A stretch of DNA of 64,000 nt, taken from assembly GCF_014698045.1 (NCBI RefSeq), contig NZ_JACJSE010000003.1, positions 496,001 to 560,000 on the forward strand, in the 5' to 3' direction. Every line of letters starts with the position of its first letter. Position 1 is the first letter of the stretch. The position numbers and the translations under genes are program-made. The stretch is from Aulosira sp. FACHB-615 (lineage in GTDB: Bacteria > Cyanobacteriota > Cyanobacteriia > Cyanobacteriales > Nostocaceae). Positions 52,764 through 60,772 of this stretch are shown in pieces. The notes below the pieces were generated by a model that saw only the letters and a program-made list of their open reading frames with translations, did no database searches and was not told where the DNA came from.

Positions 52764-55172
52764 TTACAACTGTCTCAAGAAAGCGATAATTGCTCTTTGA
52801 TCATCGCGTGTGAGAGAACGGAAGCGAGCCATAACTTCTCGTGCTTCACTTCGGTGAGTGTTGGAAAGCGCACTGTTATATGGTGGGCAAATGACATCTT
52901 GAGGTCTTGCACCGTAGTCAATCACAATCTTGTCACTGCTGGTCAGACTGCCATCATAACTAATTTGGTTAGAGTATTTACCACCTACATTTGGAGGTAC
53001 AGGACATCCGCCACCTGGCAGAGTAGAAGTCCTAGCATCATCAGGTGCAGGTAAATCATGTAATTCAATTGCAGCCAGCAGTGCTTCGTCTACGTTGCGA
53101 ACAACCAAAGGTTCATTAGTCACGTCTCTGTTGGTTGTTACAGTACCCGCAGGTGTAGTGTCACGGTTAAGTGCGCTCAAGAAGATACGCGCATCGTGCA
53201 TGAATGGAGGGCCAACTCTACCAATACCAGCCAGAGGAGGTGTACGGAACTGATCACCAAGAGCAGAACCTTGTTGGTTAGTGAAGGAATCACTAGCAAA
53301 GTTCCGCATCAAATCATAGGTCATGAAGGTAGCAACGTTACCACCAGATGTTTGACCAAAAGCCTCAGCACGGCTAACCAGGAATGGATCGCGTGGAATT
53401 GGGGAGAATCTTTCAGCGTCAATGACTGGGCCTCTGTGGATGTTGATATCAGAGAATAGAGGAGCCCAACGGTAGCTGAGAGCATCCACAAGTGCTTGGG
53501 CATCTGGCCCCAAGGATGGGTCGCCATTAGCAGGAGATAAACCAGTTCTTTGAATGGGAGTGTGGCAGTTAACGCAACCAACCATGCGATCGCTCTGGTT
53601 AATCGCATTCGGATCTAAACCATCGCTGCCGCTTCTAGGCATCTTACCGGGAATCGTCCGGTTAGCAAAGGCAACTAAGTCGATACCAAACAATTGCGCC
53701 CCTCTTTGGACTCTAGCAGCTGGATTGTTACCAGGTAAAGGTCTAGAAGGATCTTTAGCTCTCAGGACAGCCAACAAGTCTCTACCAAATTCTGGGGGAG
53801 CTGTTGAACGGATAAAGTTACGTTCGTTAAATGGTGTGGCAACAGATAGCTCAAACTGATCAGGTGCAGGCCCATCAGCTACTTCATTTCGACAGTTGCG
53901 ATTGTAAGGAGCAATAGCTGGGTCAGCAATAACTTGTTCTAGAGGAGAGAACACGTTAGTCATGCTCAAACTACCGAACATACCACCCAAAATAAACTGC
54001 AACATCTCGGAACCATTCGCCCGTAGACCAAAACGACCTACCCCTGTAGCGAGAAGTTCGTTTTGTCTTTGTTGCTGTTGTGCCGCAGGTATATTGCTAG
54101 GAATTGTATTGACCTGACCTGTAACGCAATCACCGGTACATTGGAATAAAGCGGTTTTCAGTGAGGATCTGTCTCCTCTGGCATCGGTGGGGTCAGAAGC
54201 GGCTGTAATATCTACGTTGGGAATCGCTTCTATCAACCCACGACCAATATATGGAGGCCCTGCGAACTCACTAATAGCACGTCTAAAGCCACTTGCACTT
54301 TGTTGTGTAGTCCGGTTGAAGTTAGCGAGGTTTCTATCTTCCGAAACACTAGGAATAGCATCTGGGAAGCAATCTATCCCAAATCTTGCTCTTAGTTGTT
54401 CCGTTGCTGGGCGGACGTGTTGCAAGAAACCACTATAGTTCTGACCAAACCCTGTTACACGGTTGATATTTCCATTCAGGGGGTCGAAAACGTTCGCTGA
54501 TGCGGAATAGTCACCAAATACCGTAAAGGCTGCGGTTCTTCCTGTGTTGTTGACTGCATCTAACTCGCCACTAGAGGCTAGACTTAGACGACTTAAGTCA
54601 ACAGAACCATCAGGCTCAACCGGATCTAAACGGCTTCCAGGCGCTCTACCACCTGTTTGGGTATTACCTGATACGATACTGAACCGAGTGGGAGTTGTTC
54701 TGCCAGCTCTACTAACGTTAGAAGTACCAGTCAGTAATCCTTCGCCAGGTACTGCTTCAACGTTATTTAAGTGACAACCCGCACATCGAGTTTGCATAGA
54801 GGTTGAACCAAAACCATCCTCAACTCGGTTGGGAGTAGTAAAGAAGGTAGAACCTTCTACAATTCTTTCCCGAATTGATGTTGGGATGGACGGATAAACC
54901 AATCTATCCAACTCTTCCAAAGTATCTACTGGGTCAAGCCCTACATCGCCAAAGGTATCACGACGTACACGTTCTACTGGACGCAGAGTACGAGTAGGAG
55001 GTTGAACTACGAAGTTTGATGCAACTTCTTGTCTGCGCCGTGCAATTAAAGTTGCATCATCGGGCAGAGCAATCTGACCAAAGACTTTTTGTGGGTTGAT
55101 ATAGCCTATCAGTACCGACAGACCTAACGATAAACCCACTATTAATAAAAGGAATCTTCGTTGTTTTCGCAT
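52764..55172 (-). CDS. Large exported di-haem c-type cytochrome
   Basis: The 802-residue protein has a signal peptide or anchor (RRFLLLIVGLSLGLSVLIGYI) and two c-type haem sites, RCAGCHLNN (Cys130-His134) and GCVNCHTP (about 533-537). The arrangement, with a long intervening region, is like the di-haem oxidoreductase / bacterial cytochrome c peroxidase superfamily. It is much larger than the typical 350-450 residues. A pair of additional Cys (FQCTGDCVTG) and CPVPPN / ICPPYN may form disulfides. It should act in the periplasm or lumen in electron transfer or peroxide reduction. Confidence 0.82.
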   Translation of the reverse strand: MRKQRRFLLLIVGLSLGLSVLIGYINPQKVFGQIALPDDATLIARRRQEVASNFVVQPPTRTLRPVERVRRDTFGDVGLDPVDTLEELDRLVYPSIPTSIRERIVEGSTFFTTPNRVEDGFGSTSMQTRCAGCHLNNVEAVPGEGLLTGTSNVSRAGRTTPTRFSIVSGNTQTGGRAPGSRLDPVEPDGSVDLSRLSLASSGELDAVNNTGRTAAFTVFGDYSASANVFDPLNGNINRVTGFGQNYSGFLQHVRPATEQLRARFGIDCFPDAIPSVSEDRNLANFNRTTQQSASGFRRAISEFAGPPYIGRGLIEAIPNVDITAASDPTDARGDRSSLKTALFQCTGDCVTGQVNTIPSNIPAAQQQQRQNELLATGVGRFGLRANGSEMLQFILGGMFGSLSMTNVFSPLEQVIADPAIAPYNRNCRNEVADGPAPDQFELSVATPFNERNFIRSTAPPEFGRDLLAVLRAKDPSRPLPGNNPAARVQRGAQLFGIDLVAFANRTIPGKMPRSGSDGLDPNAINQSDRMVGCVNCHTPIQRTGLSPANGDPSLGPDAQALVDALSYRWAPLFSDINIHRGPVIDAERFSPIPRDPFLVSRAEAFGQTSGGNVATFMTYDLMRNFASDSFTNQQGSALGDQFRTPPLAGIGRVGPPFMHDARIFLSALNRDTTPAGTVTTNRDVTNEPLVVRNVDEALLAAIELHDLPAPDDARTSTLPGGGCPVPPNVGGKYSNQISYDGSLTSSDKIVIDYGARPQDVICPPYNSALSNTHRSEAREVMARFRSLTRDDQRAIIAFLRQL

Positions 55173-56506
55173 TAACTAAGTTCCAAGCTTATTTAATATT
55201 TGAGTAATACAAACTCAAGGCTATCTATTTCGCATTAGGAGTAATACAATTCCAGAGCTACAGATTCCGCAGAGGAACTGTAACTTTTTCGTCACCAAGT
55301 ACGAAGAAATCAAGCAAAGTATTGATCCCAATACTTTAGAACTTAAGTTCGCAAATAGTTGAGTAACTAATTACACTGTATATTACTACAACTTCAAACT
55401 AAAAGGAAATTTTTATTAAGTATATACTGTTAAATATTTCTACATAAACTGTCTCAAATAAATCAAGACACTATGAAGTTAATGCGACGCTAAAGCCTAG
55501 TTTATGTAATCTTTAAAATTCAGTTATTTTCATCATGAAGTTAAAAAAAAGTTTAAAGAAAGCATCATTAAGAAAGAGTTATGCAGCTACAGAGTAAATG
55601 CGTATGTGCTTGATATTTACTCTGGGCATTAGGCTATGATGCTTCAAAATCAAGGCTCTGAGCTAATATGTCTTGCCTTTATATAACTTCATTGGGCCAA
55701 CTATATGACCTGCCAGACAATAGTTTTATCAAAATTAAATGAATTACCTCAGTACATAACATAACAGAGATAAAGACACTTTATCCCTCATTGTTGGTCA
55801 ATTTCTTCAAGCAATATAAGCACACAATAAAGCTCATATACTCAGTTTCAATATTTAAACTTTGTATATCTTCAGGTTGACTTGTCATCAATATTATGTA
55901 TTATCAAATTTGATACATTTTGCTGATCTAGAATTAATTTGCTCAACAGCACATAACTTTCTATTAGTAAATAGATTTAACAAAATTTCACTACTAAATA
56001 TTTAGTAATAGTTAATATTAGGAAGGATTCTCAAGAAGTAATTTGAGGAAAAGCTAGTAGTGAAGAAGTTCAATCTTTTCTAGATTGCGCTTGTAAAGAT
56101 AGAGATTTAAAACCAAGCTGCATATATTCTCAATCAAATCTCTGTTGTATGAGACGGCGATGTTCTCACACTGTTGAGAGATTTAAACTTGAATGTTTGC
56201 GTTAATACTATTGATGTAGCAAATTTGGGGTGTTCAATATTTGCTATTTACCCCAAAACGATAGATGCCAGAGTCATCAATATATTTACAATCAGGACTT
56301 ATATGCAGAGTGCGAAAACCTTAGATGCGCTAGAGGCTTCGCTTACTCTACAGGAATACCCAATAACTGGGGTTTGATCAAAGACACAGAGGCAACGGAG
56401 GGAATAGAGTTGAAAAAGCTGTTTACTTAAGTCCTAACGATAAAATATCATACCAAACTTCTTGGGTGATGAAATTAAACTTTACATTAAGTTAAGATGT
56501 GTTCGA
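55173..56506. other. Long gene-poor region
   Basis: 1.3 kb of AT-rich DNA without a convincing gene. Short plus-strand frames at 56174-56377 and 56230-56430 lack coding character. An open frame without a start codon, 56047-56205, begins SSEEVQSFLDCACKDRDLK, which vaguely recalls the N-terminus of Nif11-type leader peptides; it may be a remnant. The first 200 bases upstream of 55172 should contain the cytochrome promoter. Confidence 0.4.
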
Positions 56507-57859
56507 TCACTGGGGTAAGTGAAAAACATGCAAAGCTACAGAAATTAACGTCAGGAAAGTTAAAAAGCCGATAGTATCTAGCATAGTTGTAACTAACGGC
56601 CCACTCACTAATGCAGGGTCAAGCTTCAGGCGTTTTAAACCCATTGGTAAAAGAGTACCGAGAGTCACAGCCACTAGTGTATTAGTCGCCATGACTGTAC
56701 CTGCAACCACACCAACCCAGCGTTCTTGAGGTTTCGCCCAAATCATTGATAGTGCCATCATGGTGATAGCTAAAACGACTGCTGTGCCTAAACCTGCCAG
56801 CACTTCTTTACGGAGAATTTTGAAAGTATCTCTGGGTGTGACTTCGCCGACACCCAAGCCTCTAATTGTCACAGTTAAGGCTTGAATACCCACAGTCCCG
56901 CCTGTGTTGGAGAAAATTGGCATAATGACAGCTAAGACTGGTACAGCCGCGATTACTGATTGGAAAGGAGCGATCGCACTTGCCGCACCAATGTATAATC
57001 CCATAATTGCCAATAACCACGGTAGGCGCTTACGAATGGTAACTAAGGGCGCAGATAAAGCTTCTTCATCACCACTCACCCCGGCTAATTTTTGGATGTC
57101 TTCGGTGGCTTCTTCTTCTAAAATATCAATCACATCATCAATGGTGATGATGCCGACTAACCGATCTTCCCTGTCAACTACTGGGATAGCGATTAAGTCG
57201 TAACGCTTCATGATTTGGGCGACTTCTTCTTGCGGCGTTTCGGTTTTAACTTTGATGACGCGATCGCTAGATATATCACGAATATAAACATCAGGAAAAG
57301 TAAACAATAACTGACGCAACGAAACGACTCTGACAAGTTTGCGGTTATTGTCTGTAACGTAGGCGTAGTAAATTGTTTCCTTATCTTCGTCTTGACGGCG
57401 AATTTTGCTTAAGGCTTCACCAACAGTTAAACCTTCTTGCAAACGCACATATTCTGTAGTCATTACCCGGCCTGCTGTACCTTCGGGATAACCCAGAATT
57501 GTAGCGGTTGCTTGTCTTTGTTCGGGACTGAGTTGTTGTATTAGGCGTTTAACTACCCCAGCCGGCAATTCATCAAATAATTCTGCCCGTTCATCAGGAC
57601 TCATCGCCTCCATAATTTGCGCTACCTGGACATTATGCAGAGAGTTAATTAGTTCTTCCTGCACTTCTGTGGGTAGATATTCAAACACGTCAATTGCCTG
57701 GGCTTTATTTAACAGCCGAAAAGCGATCGCCCTCTGTTCTTCTGGTAATTTTGTAATATATTCACCGACATCTACGGGTTGTAACCCATTTAAGTCGCAT
57801 TTCAACTGATTTAAATCAGAGACATTGAACAGTGAATCACGAATGTCCTGTGTAAGCAT
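56507..57859 (-). CDS. mgtE: Magnesium transporter MgtE
   Basis: At 450 residues this has the standard MgtE layout: an N-terminal helical superhelix (about 30-130, with HNVQVAQIMEAMSPDERAELFDELP), a pair of CBS domains (about 135-255, VYIRDISSDRVIKVKTETPQEEVAQIM; VGIITIDDVIDIL), a plug helix, and five membrane segments (about 285-445). The CBS and N domains sense cytoplasmic Mg2+ and gate the channel. ATG 57859 has AGGAGGT five bases upstream. The leader contains an anti-Shine-Dalgarno sequence (see 57860-57947). Confidence 0.95.
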   Translation of the reverse strand: MLTQDIRDSLFNVSDLNQLKCDLNGLQPVDVGEYITKLPEEQRAIAFRLLNKAQAIDVFEYLPTEVQEELINSLHNVQVAQIMEAMSPDERAELFDELPAGVVKRLIQQLSPEQRQATATILGYPEGTAGRVMTTEYVRLQEGLTVGEALSKIRRQDEDKETIYYAYVTDNNRKLVRVVSLRQLLFTFPDVYIRDISSDRVIKVKTETPQEEVAQIMKRYDLIAIPVVDREDRLVGIITIDDVIDILEEEATEDIQKLAGVSGDEEALSAPLVTIRKRLPWLLAIMGLYIGAASAIAPFQSVIAAVPVLAVIMPIFSNTGGTVGIQALTVTIRGLGVGEVTPRDTFKILRKEVLAGLGTAVVLAITMMALSMIWAKPQERWVGVVAGTVMATNTLVAVTLGTLLPMGLKRLKLDPALVSGPLVTTMLDTIGFLTFLTLISVALHVFHLPQ

Positions 57860-57947
57860 GAATACCTCCTATGTGCCTCCCCCGCGCCGAGAGACACGCT
57901 CACTAGCTTAGAGGAGGTTCGTACTGCCGTCTTGTGGACTTTTGTCC
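57860..57947 (-). promoter_or_regulatory. mgtE 5' leader with anti-Shine-Dalgarno sequence
   Basis: On the mgtE sense strand, ACCTCCT (window 57912-57918) is the perfect complement of the ribosome-binding site AGGAGGT (57864-57870). Between them, GGGGGAGG (within 57875-57883) can compete for the same CCTCC. Two exclusive pairings are thus possible, as in a translational riboswitch. A small hairpin GGAC-AAAA-GTCC lies upstream (57936-57947). No known riboswitch class was matched by eye. Confidence 0.5.
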
Positions 57948-58409
57948 ATAAAATTTCAACAACTCAATATCGATTGCCAAATCAAGGCATCGCTAACTGA
58001 TCATCCTAACTTGGAATAGTGCGATCTGAATCAATTTTCAGTAACCACGTACTAAGTTTGTGATATTCAGTACAGGTACACTATTGATTACCCTGATTTT
58101 TCGTTAACTAGTGTCGATTGTACTATTGCTAAAATTTGTGTCAAGCAAATGTAGAGGTTTGCTGGCAAACTTCACAAAGTCAAAATATTTACATCGACTC
58201 ATTAGTGTTTGTTTGAAGACTCAGGGTAGAGCTATCATAGGAGGCAGAAGGCAGGAGGATCAAGCTATTTCTGTAGGTTGAGTGAAACGCAGTGTAACCC
58301 AACACAGCACATTTTAAGTATTTTTACAACAGTTGGGTGACGGCGCAATCATAGATTTACCTTGTTGTTACCAATATCTTTTGTGCGCCTCCACCCAACC
58401 TACTCTTTA
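57948..58409. other. Intergenic region upstream of mgtE
   Basis: No gene was found. The left part should carry the mgtE promoter. The right part contains the MITE-like repeat 58273-58403, described separately. Confidence 0.4.
58273..58403. mobile_element. MITE-like repeat with terminal inverted repeats
   Basis: GTAGGTTGAGTG (58273-58284) is inverted as CACCCAACCTAC (58392-58403) with one mismatch. The interior contains gaaacgcagtgtaacccaac, the motif of a family abundant in filamentous cyanobacteria. There is no coding capacity. It ends only seven bases from the mazF-like stop. Confidence 0.6.
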
Positions 58410-58766
58410 TTATTCTTCTTCTGGGATAGGTAAATCTAAGGCTATCAACAAAGCCTGAGATAAATGAGCCATTACCGAATGCGAAACTGCGCCTCTTAAA
58501 CGCAAAAAGCGGGTTTTAGATAGTACCCGCACTTGATCTGCCATTGCGATCGAATCTCGCTTGAGTCCGCCATCGGGTGCTAAAATTAACACCTGGGTTG
58601 GATAAACTCGCTTACCTGATTGATACGTAGTGCAGGGAACGGCTAAAACAACTGGACTCGACGAATTAATTGCATCACGACTGACAATAATTACTGGGCG
58701 AGTCCCTCCTTGCTCTGAACCTTCAGTTGATTCTAGGCGAGCATCATAGACCTCACCCCTTCTCAT
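58410..58766 (-). CDS. MazF/PemK-family toxin
   Basis: 118 residues from ATG 58766; an in-frame upstream extension overlaps the antitoxin gene and is unlikely. Motifs: MRRGEVYDARLESTEGSEQGGTRPVIIVSRD (in outline) with the family RGEV and GTRPVIIVS, and VLAVPCTTYQSGKR, ADQVRVLSKTRFL. It should be a sequence-specific mRNA interferase. The start overlaps the antitoxin stop in TAATG, which couples translation. Confidence 0.92.
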   Translation of the reverse strand: MRRGEVYDARLESTEGSEQGGTRPVIIVSRDAINSSSPVVLAVPCTTYQSGKRVYPTQVLILAPDGGLKRDSIAMADQVRVLSKTRFLRLRGAVSHSVMAHLSQALLIALDLPIPEEE

Positions 58767-59038
58767 TACAAGGATTCCTCTAACAGAAAAGCCTCCCACT
58801 GAGCAGCAGCAAACTCAGACTCTAGTTTGAGTACTTCTGCTTGATAGTCAGGATCGCAGGCCATTTCTGTTAAAGCAGCGTCAATTGCGGCTCGTTTTTG
58901 TGCTGCTAATTCTCGACGTAACGCTTGCACCATAAAATCATTACGACTTCTTGCTTTGCCTTCTAAAACTGCCTTGTCAGTTGCTTCTAAAAGTTCTCGT
59001 GGTATTGCCAGTGTAGTGCGAACGGATTCGGCTTTCAT
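58766..59038 (-). CDS. Ribbon-helix-helix antitoxin (MazE/CopG-like)
   Basis: The 90-residue protein has an N-terminal ribbon-helix-helix (SVRTTLAIPRELLEATDKAV, GKARSRNDFMVQALRREL) for DNA binding and an acidic C-terminus (EVLKLESEFAAAQWEAFLLEE) that should neutralise the toxin. It represses its own promoter in known systems. It lies immediately before the mazF-like gene and overlaps its start codon by one base. Confidence 0.9.
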   Translation of the reverse strand: MKAESVRTTLAIPRELLEATDKAVLEGKARSRNDFMVQALRRELAAQKRAAIDAALTEMACDPDYQAEVLKLESEFAAAQWEAFLLEESL

Positions 59039-59593
59039 GTAGTGATGATTATTTTGATGTCTTCAGTGACGACTTCTATGATATCACTCTTAATCGCACT
59101 CCGACCCTTGGAGTTCTACCGAAGACCATGTAGCAACCAAAATTTTGCGCCCACAGTAGTACCGAATCAGTAATAGAAAAGACTTTTTGTCTCCGCAAAG
59201 GTATGTTCACATTACACATTGATTTACAAAATTCAGCCATAACTAAAAGTCCCGATTCCATCGCTATCTTAGGCATCTGGACGAGAAATCCACTTCTATG
59301 TACTACTTAAGTAGGAAGAGTTATTTGTAGGTGATAGTCAGTAATTCGGCAGAAAATAAAATTTTTTTTGTGACTTTGCCTGAAACACTCACTTTTTTGG
59401 GTGAACCATCGGCATAAAGTTCAAGGCGTACTAAATTTAATATTACTAGATAAATGGTATTTTCTTATACCGTAATTTGGTTTACATAATTTATGAAAGT
59501 CGAAAGTTCAATTGACAGATCAATGATGCCAGGGTTTTGAAGAAGTTTTTTTAACTGACAAGCATTTAACTAGAACTTACAGAGAATTGGCAA
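59039..59593. other. Intergenic region with a coding remnant
   Basis: These 555 bases have no intact gene. A 66-codon minus-strand frame at 59076-59276 is probably spurious. The minus-strand frame 59321-59464 looks like the end of a lost gene and is listed separately. Confidence 0.4.
59321..59464 (-). pseudogene. Possible 3' remnant of an unidentified gene
   Basis: This minus-strand frame has no start codon but reads like a protein C-terminus: LVRLELYADGSPKKVSVSGK, then VTKKILFSAELLTITYK and a stop. Alternating hydrophobic and polar residues suggest beta strands. It is preceded by an in-frame stop at 59465-59467. No family could be named. Confidence 0.35.
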
Positions 59594-59821
59594 ATGGCAA
59601 ACAGAGACTGGGAAACGGATGAGGACAGACAAATTAATAGACTGGAAGCCCATCGAGATTTCATCACCTGGGTTATCAACAGGTTACAAGCAGAGGGTAT
59701 TCGTTGTGAGAGAACAAGGGGAAATGATTCTAGAGGCGATATTCTTTATTACAACACTGAGGATGAACCAAGAGTGAAGAAAATTGTTCGCCAGATTAAC
59801 GCTGAGTACAATAAATCTTAG
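59594..59821 (+). CDS. Small unknown protein, first gene of a three-gene cluster
   Basis: The 75-residue charged protein is not recognised. It has one long helix (EAHRDFITWVINRLQAEG) and a strand-turn RTRGNDSRGDILYYNTEDEP, then a C-terminal helix (RVKKIVRQINAEYNK). The end loosely resembles the last part of LytR_C-like modules; GDILYY could instead be a nuclease strand. The gene is followed by a second small ORF in the same frame after two stop codons (TAG then TAA). Confidence 0.6.
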   Translation: MANRDWETDEDRQINRLEAHRDFITWVINRLQAEGIRCERTRGNDSRGDILYYNTEDEPRVKKIVRQINAEYNKS

Positions 59822-59830
59822 GACATCTAA

Positions 59831-60025
59831 ATGCCATACATTGAAATTAAAACTCGTAAACAGATCGATTCGGCTTTAGCACAAAAGATTATTAATAAGG
59901 GATGTGTATCTGCTGTATTAACCACAGGGATAATTACGAAGCCAGCAAAGAAACTTTTTGATGAGCATAATTTAGCATACGCAGAGAATGTCCCTGAGAC
60001 ATTATTTTTGGAATCTGAAGCTTAG
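59831..60025 (+). CDS. Small unknown protein, second gene of the cluster
   Basis: The 64-residue protein begins MPYIEIKTRKQIDSALAQKI, continues NKGCVSAVLTTGIITKPAKK, and ends LFDEHNLAYAENVPETLFLE. The pattern of ExK followed by xxVLTTGxxTKPAxxxxxxxxLxYxxxVPE resembles the C-terminal half of Mrr-like restriction nucleases, but it is too short for a complete one. It lies 9 bases after the first gene and 11 bases before the third. Confidence 0.6.
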   Translation: MPYIEIKTRKQIDSALAQKIINKGCVSAVLTTGIITKPAKKLFDEHNLAYAENVPETLFLESEA

Positions 60026-60036
60026 GAGGAAGGCTA

Positions 60037-60402
60037 ATGCTAGATGTCACATTCTACTCACAAGCCAAAGAAACAATTGATACAGTGGATGTTTCAGACG
60101 ATTTTTACGAATGGCTGCAAAAATCAGGCTTTGCCAACATTGCTAAATCTCAAGAAATAGAGATGAAACCTGACGGAGAAACTGTGAAAGTTTCTGCCAT
60201 TGTTCTTGAGGGTGGAAACCGGAGAAAGTTTAGTGACTTCTTGCGAGACGCAATTGTTCAAGAAAGTGATGATGTGCTGAATACGTTGGGTAATTCACCG
60301 TCGAAGGAAGAATACATAAACACCACCTATAAACTCAAAACCTTACAGAGTTTGCGTAAGTTTGTGGAGGATGAAAAATGTAAATATCTAGAATGGGAGT
60401 AA
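60037..60402 (+). CDS. Small unknown protein, third gene of the cluster
   Basis: The 121-residue protein is not recognised. The N-terminal half is alpha/beta (MLDVTFYSQAKETIDTVDVS, DDFYEWLQKSGFANIAKSQE); the C-terminal half is helical and acidic (KFSDFLRDAIVQESDDVLNT). GGAGGA lies 8 bases upstream of the ATG, a strong ribosome-binding site. No membrane segment or signal. Close spacing suggests one transcript for all three genes. Confidence 0.7.
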   Translation: MLDVTFYSQAKETIDTVDVSDDFYEWLQKSGFANIAKSQEIEMKPDGETVKVSAIVLEGGNRRKFSDFLRDAIVQESDDVLNTLGNSPSKEEYINTTYKLKTLQSLRKFVEDEKCKYLEWE

Positions 60403-60772
60403 ATAGAGGGGCTTAAATGGTGGTAGTTGGAATAAGACTGGCGATTCATATCGACTTACTTACAACATCGAGTTGCGATCGCAGTATAATAAAATTGTCG
60501 TGTAAACAGTGTAAATCGGCAAAACTTGATTCTGTCTTACCACAATTTCTTTCTAGAACCTAAGATTTTAAGTCTTTCCCTTCATTTTCACCAGATGCCT
60601 TACCAGTGAAAAACATTTTGATTCAGTGAGAATTCATTCACAACTGTGTAACTAAATGGCTACTAACGCGAGATAATAAGTAGTCTCTGCTACTCTTGGC
60701 TGTAAATCCCCGCGTCCATTACAAAACCCTTCTCTTCACAACTATAGGTTGGAATTCTGCAAGCATCCCTTA
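60403..60772. other. Intergenic region upstream of the GH15-like gene
   Basis: No supported gene. A 48-codon frame from ATG 60418 looks non-coding. One HIP1 site lies near 60474. The region must hold the promoter of the next gene, but no elements could be placed. Confidence 0.35.

Noticed and set aside
56174..56430. Two overlapping plus-strand ORFs of 67 and 66 codons
   Set aside because: Different frames of the same DNA, no ribosome-binding site, and composition unlike the neighbouring proteins.
59076..59276. 66-codon minus-strand ORF upstream of the MazEF-like genes
   Set aside because: No recognisable domain or ribosome-binding site; residue pattern looks random.
60418..60564. 48-codon ORF before the GH15-like gene
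   Set aside because: Cys/Ser/Leu-rich product with a HIP1 site inside and no ribosome-binding site.
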